Source of the DNA: JBKBMT01 sp046295655
GTDB taxonomy: Bacteria; Pseudomonadota; Alphaproteobacteria; Rhodobacterales; Rhodobacteraceae
Direction of reading: 5' to 3'
Length of the DNA stretch: 25,551 bases
Assembly: GCA_046295655.1 (NCBI GenBank)
Contig: JBKBMT010000041.1
Span: forward strand, 1 to 25,551
This document shows positions 16,058 through 24,210 of this stretch, one piece after another. Positions within the stretch are counted from its first letter, which is position 1. Each line of letters opens with the position of its first letter. Below the pieces are notes generated by a model. It saw nothing but the letters and a program-made list of their open reading frames with translations. It was not told the origin of the DNA and ran no database searches. The translations under genes were made by a program, and so were the position numbers.

Positions 16058-16272
16058 TGCAAGGCATGCAGCGCACCGCCGAGCGGATGGAGATGTGGAT
16101 CGCCACGGCGCGCCGCATCGCGCAGGACCATCTGCCCGAGGCGCGGACGACCGACATGGTGCACCTTGCCGCGGCCATGGCGGTCGCCGACGAGGTATCG
16201 GAACTGAAGGCGGTGCTGGAACGGGCCGTTGCCGCGCCCGCCGGAGCCGCAGACCCGCAACAGGAGAGCTGA
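16054..16272 (+). CDS. 72-residue protein of unknown function between scoA and scoB
   Basis: A small soluble protein without a domain I recognise. The first part is rich in Met and Arg (QRTAERMEMWIATARRIAQ), and the middle is likely helical (MVHLAAAMAVADEVSELKAVLERAV), with a Pro/Ala-rich tail. No membrane helix or signal peptide is seen. The start ATG overlaps the scoA stop (ATGA; a second ATG follows directly), and the gene ends 2 bases before the scoB start. This tight fit between two subunit genes argues that it is expressed, and perhaps acts with the transferase or its regulation. That role is inference only. The ordinary family operon has the two subunits side by side. Confidence 0.72.
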   Translation: MMQGMQRTAERMEMWIATARRIAQDHLPEARTTDMVHLAAAMAVADEVSELKAVLERAVAAPAGAADPQQES

Positions 16273-16274
16273 GA

Positions 16275-16904
16275 ATGCCCTGGGACCGCAACCAGATGGC
16301 GGCACGCGCCGCGCAGGAGCTTCAGGACGGCTGGTATGTCAACCTCGGCATCGGCATCCCCACGCTGGTGTCGAACTACATCCCGGAAGGCATTGAAGTA
16401 ACGCTTCAATCCGAGAACGGGATGCTGGGCATGGGGCCCTTCCCCTGGGAAGGCGAAGAGGATGCCGACCTGATCAACGCCGGCAAGCAGACCATCACCG
16501 AACTGCCCCAGACCGCCTATTTCGACAGCGCCACATCGTTCGCAATGATCCGCGGCGGCAAGATCGCCATGGCGATCCTCGGGGCGATGGAAGTGTCGGC
16601 AAAGGGCGATCTGGCGAACTGGATGATCCCCGGCAAGCTGGTCAAGGGCATGGGCGGCGCGATGGATCTGGTCGCCGGGGTCGGCCGCGTGGTGGTGGTA
16701 ATGGACCACACCAACAAGGCGGGCGAATCCAAGGTTCTGAAGGAGTGCACCCTGCCGCTGACCGGCAAGGCCGTGGTGCATCGGATCATCACCAACCTCG
16801 GCGTTCTGGATGTCGTGCCCGGCGGACTGAAGATCGTGGAACTCGCCGACGGCGTGACCGAGGCCGAACTGCGCGCCGCGACCGAGGCGACACTCGTGAA
16901 CTGA
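16275..16904 (+). CDS. scoB: 3-oxoacid CoA-transferase subunit B
   Basis: Subunit B carries the catalytic glutamate of the succinyl-CoA:acetoacetate CoA-transferase. The 209-residue protein contains YVNLGIGIPTLVSNYIP (21-37), the active-site E47 in LQSENGMLGMGP, SFAMIRGGKIAMAILGAMEVS and GMGGAMDLV, all intact. ATG 16275 has AGGAGAG about 8 bases before it. It is separated from scoA by one small ORF and precedes a glycosyltransferase-like gene by 14 bases. The two subunits together complete one enzyme. Confidence 0.97.
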   Translation: MPWDRNQMAARAAQELQDGWYVNLGIGIPTLVSNYIPEGIEVTLQSENGMLGMGPFPWEGEEDADLINAGKQTITELPQTAYFDSATSFAMIRGGKIAMAILGAMEVSAKGDLANWMIPGKLVKGMGGAMDLVAGVGRVVVVMDHTNKAGESKVLKECTLPLTGKAVVHRIITNLGVLDVVPGGLKIVELADGVTEAELRAATEATLVN

Positions 16905-16918
16905 AGGCGGGCCGGGCG

Positions 16919-17854
16919 ATGCGCGTCGATGTGGCGCTCGCCTCTTTCCGCAAGCCGGAGTCGCTGATCTACACGCTGCTGACCCTGCACCGCCATGCGG
17001 CGGAGAGGGTCGGCACGGTCTGGATCGACGACGACCGTTCCGGCGACGGCAGCCTTGCGGTCCTGTCCGACCCGGAGCTGGCCGCGCGGCTTTCGCCATG
17101 GCGGATCGAGCTGCACCAGCACCGCCGGCGCGTGGGATCGGGGGTGACGGCGGTGACGCCGGCGATGGCGCGGCGCCTGCTCCGCCCCGGCCTCGCATGG
17201 AGCCACAGGCTCCGCTCGGCGTGGTTTCTTGCGACGCGCGGACCCACCGGTGCCGAGGACATCCGCTATGGCCGCGCCATCGCCCGGACCGGTGCCCCCT
17301 TCCTGCTGATCCTGCACGACGACGTCGAGATCCGCGGCGATGTGGTTTCGCATCTCCTGGCCCGGATGCAGGAAGATCCGGGCCTCGTCATCGCCGGGCC
17401 GCTGGGCCAGTGCTGGCGGTGCGGGCACGAGGGCCGCTGCGCGCCGAACCGGATTCTGGACGGCTGGCGCCCCGACGACCGCTGGCCGCTGACGCCGCCG
17501 CCCCCCGGCCTGCGCTGGCGGCGCCGCGACCGGGCCTGCCGGATCAACGAATGGTGCTGCATGATCCGCGTCGAGGCAGCCCGCGCGCTGGCGGCCGAGG
17601 CGGTTCATTTCGGCAATGCCGAGGACGGCGGCGACACCGGCGCCTACTGGTTCGCCGAGGCGGTCGCCCGCGGCTGGCGGTTCGCCGATCCCTTCCGTCC
17701 CGGCGGCACCGACCGCTGGTTTGCGCATGGCTGGCAGGGGCATCCCGGACATGCCGTCTGGGCCGATCAGGGTCAGGGGCGGCGGACCTACAATGCGGCA
17801 GAGGTCCGCGCCCGGCTGGCGGCGGAATTCGGCTTCACGCCGGCTCGAAGGTGA
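16919..17854 (+). CDS. putative glycosyltransferase (GT-A-like) with a cysteine cluster
   Basis: A 311-residue protein that I place with caution among GT2-like glycosyltransferases. The N-terminus VDVALASFRKPESLIYTLLTL and TVWIDDDRSGDGSL look like a GT-A nucleotide-sugar fold, and FLLILHDDVEIRGDVVSHLL (129-147) resembles the DxD-type acidic motif region. A cluster C165-x2-C168-x5-C174 with CGHEGRC in it, plus C207, C213 and C214, is unusual for this family and may bind metal. No membrane helix is evident. The gene starts 14 bases after scoB behind AAGGCGGG, so it may be co-transcribed, yet no functional link to the transferase is apparent. Its 3' end overlaps that of murI on the other strand by 20 bases. 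Sugar and acceptor are unknown. Confidence 0.55.
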   Translation: MRVDVALASFRKPESLIYTLLTLHRHAAERVGTVWIDDDRSGDGSLAVLSDPELAARLSPWRIELHQHRRRVGSGVTAVTPAMARRLLRPGLAWSHRLRSAWFLATRGPTGAEDIRYGRAIARTGAPFLLILHDDVEIRGDVVSHLLARMQEDPGLVIAGPLGQCWRCGHEGRCAPNRILDGWRPDDRWPLTPPPPGLRWRRRDRACRINEWCCMIRVEAARALAAEAVHFGNAEDGGDTGAYWFAEAVARGWRFADPFRPGGTDRWFAHGWQGHPGHAVWADQGQGRRTYNAAEVRARLAAEFGFTPARR

Positions 17855-18647
17855 TCCGCCGGCGCAGGAACTGCGACGCCTTGTCCGAGACCGAGCGCGG
17901 ATCGCCGGTCGTCAGGTAGCGCGAGACCGTGCCGCGGCCAAGGAACTCGGGCCGCCGCGCCAGATAGTCGGCCAGGCTTTCGGCGACCAGGCTGGCCTGC
18001 GAGAACACCCGAACCTCCGGCCCCAGCGCCTCGGCAAAGGCCGCCTCCATCAGCGGATAGTGGGTACAGCCGAGGATCGCCGCTTCGGGGTGCGGCATCC
18101 GGCGCTTCAGCGCCTCGACATGGGCACGCACCAGCGTTTCGGCCAGGATCTCGTCGCCCTGTTCTATCGCATCGACCAGTCCGCCGCAGGGTTGCGCCTC
18201 GACATCCACGCCGATGGCGCGGAACGCGAGTTCCCGCTGGAAGGCGCGGCTTGCCACCGTTGCAGGGGTTGCGAACAGCGCCACATGCTTGACCGCAACC
18301 TCCCGCGGGGGGGAATTGTCGCCCCACTGCCGTTCGGTCAGTGCCTCGATCAGCGGCACGAACACACCGAGCACCCGCTTGTCCGGCGGCACCCAGGTTT
18401 CCTGCATCCGCCGCAGTGCGGCCGCCGAGGCGGTGTTGCAGGCGAGGATCACCAGGTCGCAACCCTCTGACCAGAGCCGCTCGACGCCCGCGCAGGTCAG
18501 GTTGAAGATGTCCTCGGCGTCACGCACCCCGTAGGGCGCATGGGCATTGTCGCCGAAATAGACGAAGGGCACGTCGGGCAGCCGGCGCGAGACGGCCTCG
18601 TGCACCGTCAGCCCGCCCAGGCCGGAATCGAACACGCCTACGGCCAT
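17835..18647 (-). CDS. murI: glutamate racemase
   Basis: MurI makes D-glutamate for peptidoglycan. The 270-residue protein has both catalytic cysteines: C70 in LACNTAS and C194 in LGCTHYPL. The start VGVFDSGLGGLTV (3-15) and YFGDNAHAPYG (30-40) are family hallmarks. ATG 18647 is used because the conserved N-terminus begins there and AGGGGGGCAGG precedes it; an upstream in-frame start at 18668 adds seven residues of no family character. It lies 30 bases after an acyltransferase gene on the same strand, and its end overlaps the convergent glycosyltransferase-like gene. The overlap leaves no room for a terminator between the two. Confidence 0.95.
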   Translation of the reverse strand: MAVGVFDSGLGGLTVHEAVSRRLPDVPFVYFGDNAHAPYGVRDAEDIFNLTCAGVERLWSEGCDLVILACNTASAAALRRMQETWVPPDKRVLGVFVPLIEALTERQWGDNSPPREVAVKHVALFATPATVASRAFQRELAFRAIGVDVEAQPCGGLVDAIEQGDEILAETLVRAHVEALKRRMPHPEAAILGCTHYPLMEAAFAEALGPEVRVFSQASLVAESLADYLARRPEFLGRGTVSRYLTTGDPRSVSDKASQFLRRRITFEPA

Positions 18648-18677
18648 CCTGCCCCCCCTGCGGGGCACGGGGCCCCG

Positions 18678-19562
18678 TCACGCGCGATACTTTGCCTCGA
18701 ACTCCAGCCCCAGCCCGGCGCGGCCGAGCGGAGACGGGGCCAAGTCATACGTCGCCCGACGGAGGAAATCCATCATCCGTGTCGCATCGCCGCGATGGGG
18801 CGCAAGCCGGGAGGCGGGGATCGGCTCGCCGATCGCGACCCGCACCGGCGTGTCCACGCGCGAGCGGAATTCCTTGATCAGCAAGGCCAGGCGCAGGTTC
18901 ATGTGCAGGTGGCTCGCGATCTGGAACAGCCGGCTGTTGTGGCCTTCGAAGAACAGCGGCACCACGGCCGCGCCCGACCTGTCCACCATCTTCGCGGTGA
19001 AGTTGCGCCAGGACGGGTCGAGCGGCAGACCGAACGGCCGCGCGGCGGTCGAGACGGTGCCGCCGGGAAAGACGCCCACCGCGCCGCCCTGCGCAAGATA
19101 GTCCAGCGCCAACGCGCGGGTATCCAGATTGCGCCGCTGCGCCTCGCGGCCGGCGTCGAAGTCCACCGGCAGGATCACCCGGTCCAGCGCCTCTGCCTTG
19201 CGGAATACCGAATTGGCAAGGATGCGGAAATCGCCCCGCACCCGGTCGAGGATCAGCCCCATCATCAGCCCGTCGAGGATGCCGTAGGGATGGTTGGCGA
19301 TGACGACGAGCGGCCCGTTGGCGGGAATCGCCGACAGGCTGCCGCGCGTCACGACGAGCGTCAGCCCGTATCGTCCCGCGATCACCTCCCAGAAGCTGCG
19401 GCCCTGCGCCACCTCGCGGTCATAGCCGTCGGCCCGCCGTATCAGCGAAAGCCGGCCCGTGGCATTCTCCACCGCCCGGATCAGTGCCCGACCGCCCCGG
19501 CTGCGGGCCGAGGGCGCATAGCTGATGTCGCGGGTCACGTCGCGGCCGGCGGGTCTGGTCAT
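18678..19562 (-). CDS. lysophospholipid acyltransferase family protein (hemolysin-like, COG3176 type)
   Basis: A 294-residue acyltransferase of the PlsC superfamily, likely transferring an acyl chain to a lysolipid at the membrane. Motif I is NHPYGILDG (90-98), where five rather than four residues separate H91 from D97. This HX5D spacing is the form I associate with the hemolysin-like or ornithine-lipid branch. Motif III is VFPGGTVS (164-171), followed by PLFFEGHNSRLF. No strong membrane helix is seen, but 83-90 is hydrophobic. It is followed by murI and lies 91 bases after the oxidoreductase gene. Candidate roles include ornithine-lipid or phospholipid remodelling; the substrate is not proven. 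Confidence 0.82.
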   Translation of the reverse strand: MTRPAGRDVTRDISYAPSARSRGGRALIRAVENATGRLSLIRRADGYDREVAQGRSFWEVIAGRYGLTLVVTRGSLSAIPANGPLVVIANHPYGILDGLMMGLILDRVRGDFRILANSVFRKAEALDRVILPVDFDAGREAQRRNLDTRALALDYLAQGGAVGVFPGGTVSTAARPFGLPLDPSWRNFTAKMVDRSGAAVVPLFFEGHNSRLFQIASHLHMNLRLALLIKEFRSRVDTPVRVAIGEPIPASRLAPHRGDATRMMDFLRRATYDLAPSPLGRAGLGLEFEAKYRA

Positions 19563-19653
19563 CGGGGTCCGTCAGTCGTCAGCATTGGCCCTTGCGGCAG
19601 TGTCCCGATTCTGGCCAGCGATGATGACAGGCCGATGACGCCCCCTTGCCACG

Positions 19654-22600
19654 TCATTCCGCCGCCTGGGCCGCAGGGCTTCCGCCGGCGCGGATGACCG
19701 CCAGAAGCTCCTCGCGCCGCTTTGACGCCTTCGCCTCGTTGGCGGCCTTCACCGGCCCGAAGCCGCGGATCGACAGCGGCAGTTCGGCCAGAGCCACGGC
19801 CGCGTCCAGCGTCGCCGGCGTGACTGCCGGCAGGATCTCGTCCATGTCCGCCTCGTATTGGCTGATCAGGGCGCGTTCCATCCTGCGTTCGGGATTGCGG
19901 GCAAAGATGTCGAGGCGGCCGCCGCGCAGATGCTTCAGGCGCGCGAGCAGGCGGAAGGCATGCAGCATCCACGGCCCGAACTCCCGTTTTCTGGGCCTCC
20001 CCTGGGCATCCTTGCCGGGCAGCAGCGGCGGGGCGAGGTGGAAGGTAGGGCGCAGGTTACCGTCGAATTCGGCCTGCGCCTTGTCCATGGTGGCCAGATG
20101 CAGCCGGGCGACCTCGTATTCGTCCTTGATCGCCAGCAGCTTGTGATACCCCAACGCCAGCGCCTCGCGCAGCCGCGGATCGCCGGCGCGGTTGACCAGG
20201 GCCAGATAGCGGTCGGCCAGCGCCCGGTCCTGATAGTCGGTCAGGTGCCGGACACGGAAGGCGATGCGTTCCTCCAGCGTCCGGGGTTTCTCCACCACCT
20301 TCGGCACCAGCAGCTCGGCCGCATCGTCCGGATGCGCGGCCGCCCAGCGGCCGATCTCGAAGGCGCGCAGGTTTGCCTCGACCGCCGCGCCGTTCAGTTC
20401 CACCGCCCGCCGGATCGCCGCCAGCGAGACGGGCACCAGTCCGCGCTGCCAGGCGGCACCGAAGACGATCATGTTGGAATAGATCGAGTCGCCCATCGCG
20501 ACCCGCGCCAGTTCCGATGCGTCGAGGAACGAAACCCGGTCGCCCAGCCGCGCCTCGAGCGCAAGGCGCAGCCGCTCCGAGGGCAGACGAAACTCGGTGT
20601 TGCGGGTGAAATCGCCGGTGATGATCTCGTGGCTGTTGACCACCCCGCCGGTGCGGCCGCGGGTCATCAGCCCCAGCGTCCTTGCCCCCGCGCTCACCAC
20701 CATGTCGCCGCCGATCAGCGCGTCCATCTCGCCGACCGAGACGCGGATCGCGCTGATGTCCTCGGGTCGTTCGGCGATGCGGCAGTGGATATGGACCGCG
20801 CCGCCCTTCTGCGCGAGGCCCGCCATCTCCATCAAGCCCGCACCCTTGCCGTCAAGGTGGGCGGCCATGGCCAGGATCGCGCCCACCGTGACCACGCCTG
20901 TGCCCCCGACGCCCGTCACCACCACGTTCCAGGTTCCCCGGATCGCGGGCAGATCGGCTTCGGGCAGGTCGGGCAGGTCAAGCTGTGCGGTGGCGGCCTT
21001 CTTCACCTTCGCGCCTTCGAGCGTCACGAAGGACGGACAGAAACCCTTCAGACAGCTGAAATCCTTGTTGCAGGACGACTGGTCGATCGCGCGCTTGCGG
21101 CCAAGCTCGGTCTCGACCGGCACGATGGATACGCAGTTCGACTGCACGCCGCAGTCGCCGCAGCCCTCGCAGACATCGGTGTTGATGAACACGCGACGGT
21201 CCGGGTCGGGGAACTGCCCGCGCTTGCGGCGCCGGCGCTTCTCGGCCGCGCAGGTCTGGATATAGACGATGGCCGTGACGCCGGGCACCTTGCGCATCCG
21301 CTCCTGCACCGCCGGCATCTCGTCGCGCTCGAACTTCTCGATGCCGGAGGGGAAGGCGGCCCAGTTCACCTTCTCTTTCGGATCGTGGACGACGGCGACC
21401 TTCTTCACGCCCATGGCAAGAAGCTCGCGGACGATCCGCTGCGGGCTGAGATCGCCCTCGTTCGGCTGGCCGCCGGTCATCGCCACGGCATCGTTGTAGA
21501 GGATCTTGTAGGTGATGTTGGTCCCCGCCGCGAGCGCGGCCCGGATCGCCAGCGTGCCGGAGTGGTTGTAGGTGCCGTCGCCGAGGTTCTGGAACACGTG
21601 TTCGCGGGTCGAGAACGGCGCCTCGCCGATCCAGTTCGCACCCTCGCCACCCATCTGGGTGAATCCCACCGTCTCGCGGTCCATCCACTGCACCATGTAG
21701 TGGCAGCCGATGCCGGCATAGGCACGGCTGCCCTCCGGCACCTTGGTCGAGGTGTTGTGCGGACAGCCGGAACAGAACCATGGCAGGCGCGCCGCGATGT
21801 CCTTTGCATTGTCGGATCTCTGCGCCTCCTCGATGACCTGCATCGCGGCCTTCAGGCGGTCGGTGCCGCGCCCTTCCTCGATCAGGATGTCGCCCAGGCG
21901 CTGCGCGATGAGCACGGGATCGAGCGCATAGCGGGTCGGGAACAGTTCGACCCGGCGTCCGTTCTCCCATGTGTCGCCCTTGTGCCAGCCATAGACGCGA
22001 CGGCCGCGGCGGTCGTCGAAGATCGCCTCCTTGACCTGCACCTCGATCAGCTTGCGCTTCTCCTCCACCACCACGATCAGGTCCAGCCCCTCGGCCCAGT
22101 CGTGGAAGCCGCGCATGTCCAGCGGGAAGGTCTGGCCGACCTTGTAGGTGGTGATGCCCAGCCGTTCCGCCTCGGCCGCGTCGATGCCGAGCAGCCCCAG
22201 CGCATGCACGAGGTCGAGCCAGTTCTTGCCAGCCGCCACCAGCCCGATCCTTGCGCCCGGCCTCCCCCAGACCCGCCGGTCCATGCCGTTGGCGCGGCTG
22301 AATTCCTCGGCGGCGAAGCGCTTGTAGTCGATCATCCGCGCTTCCTGCGCCACCGGCGTGTCGATCAGACGGATGTTCAACCCGCCCTCCGGCATGACGA
22401 AATCGGGCGTGACGAAGCGCATCCGGTCAGGCCGGCCGTCCACGACCGCGGTGGCCTCGATCGTGTCCTTCATGGTCTTGAGCCCGACCCAGACGCCGGC
22501 GAACCGCGAGAGCGCCCAGCCGTAGAGCCCGTAGTCGAGAATCTCCTGCACCCCGGCCGGCGAGACCACCGGAATGTAGGCATCGACCATTGCCCAGTCG

Positions 22601-23076
22601 GACTGATGCAGGGTTGTCGAGGATTCGCCGGTGTGGTCGTCGCCCATCGCCATCAGCACCCCGCCATGGCGCGAGGTGCCGGCCATGTTGGCATGGCGCA
22701 TCACGTCGCCGGACCGGTCCACGCCGGGCCCCTTGCCATACCACAGCGCGAATACGCCGTCGTATCGGCCCTCGCCGCGCAGCTCTGCCTGCTGGCTGCC
22801 CCAGATCGCGGTCGCGGCCAGATCCTCGTTCAACCCGGGCTGGAACCGGATGTCGTTCGCGGTCAGCAGCTTTTCCGACCGCATGAAGGTCAGGTCCACG
22901 GCGCCCAGGGGCGAGCCGCGGTAGCCGGTGCAGAACCCGGCCGTGTTCAGGCCCGCGGCCCGGTCGCGCGCCTTCTGCATCAACATCAGGCGCACCAGCG
23001 CCTGGGTGCCGTTCAGCAGCACCGGCGACTTCTCCAGATCGAACCGGTCCTTCAGCGAAACCTGTTGCAGGCCCAT
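19654..23076 (-). CDS. indolepyruvate:ferredoxin oxidoreductase, alpha and beta parts fused
   Basis: A 1140-residue TPP-dependent 2-oxoacid:ferredoxin oxidoreductase that oxidatively decarboxylates arylpyruvates from aromatic amino acid breakdown, giving acyl-CoA and reduced ferredoxin. The IorA-like part comes first: FCTGYRGSPLGAVD (48-61), GDDHTGESSTT, then the TPP-binding region with CSGCPHNTSTKVPEG, GIGCHYM, MGGEGANWIG and YNDAVAMTGGQPNEG. Iron-sulfur ligands follow at C636, C639, C642, C648 and further cysteines C669, C675, C680. The IorB-like gamma domain begins at about 725 (VVVTGVGGTGVVTVGAIL). Residue count is typical of the single-chain proteobacterial form. The gene is divergent from a LysR-type regulator, with a palindrome inside the likely promoter. 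Confidence 0.94.
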   Translation of the reverse strand: MGLQQVSLKDRFDLEKSPVLLNGTQALVRLMLMQKARDRAAGLNTAGFCTGYRGSPLGAVDLTFMRSEKLLTANDIRFQPGLNEDLAATAIWGSQQAELRGEGRYDGVFALWYGKGPGVDRSGDVMRHANMAGTSRHGGVLMAMGDDHTGESSTTLHQSDWAMVDAYIPVVSPAGVQEILDYGLYGWALSRFAGVWVGLKTMKDTIEATAVVDGRPDRMRFVTPDFVMPEGGLNIRLIDTPVAQEARMIDYKRFAAEEFSRANGMDRRVWGRPGARIGLVAAGKNWLDLVHALGLLGIDAAEAERLGITTYKVGQTFPLDMRGFHDWAEGLDLIVVVEEKRKLIEVQVKEAIFDDRRGRRVYGWHKGDTWENGRRVELFPTRYALDPVLIAQRLGDILIEEGRGTDRLKAAMQVIEEAQRSDNAKDIAARLPWFCSGCPHNTSTKVPEGSRAYAGIGCHYMVQWMDRETVGFTQMGGEGANWIGEAPFSTREHVFQNLGDGTYNHSGTLAIRAALAAGTNITYKILYNDAVAMTGGQPNEGDLSPQRIVRELLAMGVKKVAVVHDPKEKVNWAAFPSGIEKFERDEMPAVQERMRKVPGVTAIVYIQTCAAEKRRRRKRGQFPDPDRRVFINTDVCEGCGDCGVQSNCVSIVPVETELGRKRAIDQSSCNKDFSCLKGFCPSFVTLEGAKVKKAATAQLDLPDLPEADLPAIRGTWNVVVTGVGGTGVVTVGAILAMAAHLDGKGAGLMEMAGLAQKGGAVHIHCRIAERPEDISAIRVSVGEMDALIGGDMVVSAGARTLGLMTRGRTGGVVNSHEIITGDFTRNTEFRLPSERLRLALEARLGDRVSFLDASELARVAMGDSIYSNMIVFGAAWQRGLVPVSLAAIRRAVELNGAAVEANLRAFEIGRWAAAHPDDAAELLVPKVVEKPRTLEERIAFRVRHLTDYQDRALADRYLALVNRAGDPRLREALALGYHKLLAIKDEYEVARLHLATMDKAQAEFDGNLRPTFHLAPPLLPGKDAQGRPRKREFGPWMLHAFRLLARLKHLRGGRLDIFARNPERRMERALISQYEADMDEILPAVTPATLDAAVALAELPLSIRGFGPVKAANEAKASKRREELLAVIRAGGSPAAQAAE

Positions 23077-23102
23077 GATCGTCTCCCCCTGTTCGCCGCA
23101 CC

Positions 23103-23131
23103 ATTTTAGGTCATCGGCGCTGACCTACAAA
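23103..23131 (-). promoter_or_regulatory. oxidoreductase promoter with an embedded LysR-type operator
   Basis: On the minus strand TTTGTA (23131-23126) and TAAAAT (23108-23103) are 17 bases apart, a reasonable promoter about 26 bases upstream of the oxidoreductase start. A perfect 7-bp inverted repeat, TAGGTCA-N7-TGACCTA, fills 23107-23127, almost exactly the spacer. Its core TCA-N7-TGA fits the LysR-family T-N11-A rule. Binding there should block RNA polymerase. Both elements are seen directly; the regulator identity is inferred from the adjacent gene. Confidence 0.55.
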
Positions 23132-23181
23132 GCGGAAACGTCATGCCGGTTTCATTTGCAAGGCCGCGTCTTAGCCCATAT

Positions 23182-23194
23182 CACGCATTGCGTG
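23182..23194. promoter_or_regulatory. palindrome upstream of the LysR-type gene
   Basis: A perfect dyad, CACGCA-T-TGCGTG, lies 32 bases before the regulator ATG. It could be an autoregulatory site, though its sequence differs from the dyad at 23107-23127. No convincing promoter for the regulator gene was found around it. Confidence 0.4.
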
Positions 23195-23226
23195 TTAGCG
23201 CCGATCAAATACCGGAAGGTTGCGCG

Positions 23227-24120
23227 ATGGACTGGGACAAGCTTCGGATATTTCACGCCGTCGCCGAAGCGGGCAGTCTGACTCATGCCGGCGAGACGCT
23301 GCATCTGAGCCAGTCGGCGGTCAGCCGGCAGATCCGCGCGCTGGAGGAAAGCCTGTCCGCCACCCTGTTCCACCGCCATGCGCGGGGACTGATTCTCACC
23401 GAACAGGGCGAGTTGCTGTTCGACGCAACGAAAGCCATGGTCAAGCGGCTGGACAGCGCCGCGGCCCGGATCCGCGACAGCGCCGACGAGGTCTTCGGCG
23501 AGTTGCGCGTCACCACCACCATGGGCTTCGGCACGCTCTGGCTGGTGCCGCGTCTCGCCTCGCTCTACCGGTCCTACCCGGACCTGCGGATCAACCTGAT
23601 GCTCGAGGAGCGGGTGTTGGATCTGCCCATGCGCGAGGCCGATGTCGCGATCCGCATGAAGGAGCCCAGCCAGGCCGACCTGATCCGGCGGCGGCTGATG
23701 AACATCCGCATGCGCCTCTATGCCGCCCCCGCCTACATCGCAGAGCGCGGCGAGCCCCGGACGATGGAGGATCTGCGCCGGCATCGCCTGATCTGTCAGC
23801 AGACCGGCGCGGCCCAGGTGAATGCCGGTGCAACGCTGATCGAGGAACTGATGCAGCACGAGGTTGCCTCGACCCTGCATGTCAACAACTACTTCGGCGT
23901 GCTTCAGGGGGTGCTGAACAACCTCGGCATCGGCGTGTTGCCGGACTATCTGACGCAGGATTTCGCCGACCTGGTGCGGGTGTTGCCGGATGTCGAGTCG
24001 ACCGAGGTGCCGGTTTTTCTCGCCTATCCGGAAGAGCTTCGTCATTCGAAGCGCGTGGCGATCTTCCGCGATTTCGTGATGGACGAGGTGATCGCCTACC
24101 GCCGCAACCTCAAGGGCTGA
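23227..24120 (+). CDS. LysR-family transcriptional regulator
   Basis: A 297-residue LysR-type regulator. The N-terminal winged helix (about 1-60) reads DWDKLRIFHAVAEAGSLTHAGETLHLSQSAVSRQIRALEESL in segments typical of the family, followed by the linker helix and a periplasmic-binding-protein-like ligand domain (about 88-290). ATG 23227 is chosen because the HTH begins there and GGAAGG precedes it; the in-frame start at 23143 adds 28 residues without family character. It is divergent from the indolepyruvate oxidoreductase gene, so it probably controls that gene and itself through the dyads between them. Its ligand is unknown; an arylpyruvate or aromatic amino acid is a reasonable guess from context. 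Confidence 0.92.
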   Translation: MDWDKLRIFHAVAEAGSLTHAGETLHLSQSAVSRQIRALEESLSATLFHRHARGLILTEQGELLFDATKAMVKRLDSAAARIRDSADEVFGELRVTTTMGFGTLWLVPRLASLYRSYPDLRINLMLEERVLDLPMREADVAIRMKEPSQADLIRRRLMNIRMRLYAAPAYIAERGEPRTMEDLRRHRLICQQTGAAQVNAGATLIEELMQHEVASTLHVNNYFGVLQGVLNNLGIGVLPDYLTQDFADLVRVLPDVESTEVPVFLAYPEELRHSKRVAIFRDFVMDEVIAYRRNLKG

Positions 24121-24139
24121 TGCGGCAGTGCAGAAAACT

Positions 24140-24195
24140 GGGGCGGCATCGAGACTGATACCGTTGCGCAACACGCATGGCAGGCATGCCGCCCC
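24140..24195 (+). other. long hairpin after the LysR-type gene
   Basis: GGGGCGGCAT (24140-24149) pairs perfectly with ATGCCGCCCC (24186-24195) across a 36-base loop that itself holds the palindrome GTTGCGCAAC (24163-24172). It starts 20 bases after the regulator stop. There is no T-tract, so it may be a 3' stabilising structure or a Rho-type end rather than an intrinsic terminator. Confidence 0.5.
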
Positions 24196-24210
24196 TGCGA
24201 CCACTTAACA

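Noticed and set aside
19858..23109. 1083-codon open frame on the plus strand opposite the indolepyruvate oxidoreductase
   Set aside because: Its text is low-complexity His/Arg/Ala/Gly with no domain, while the minus-strand frame is a complete conserved enzyme.
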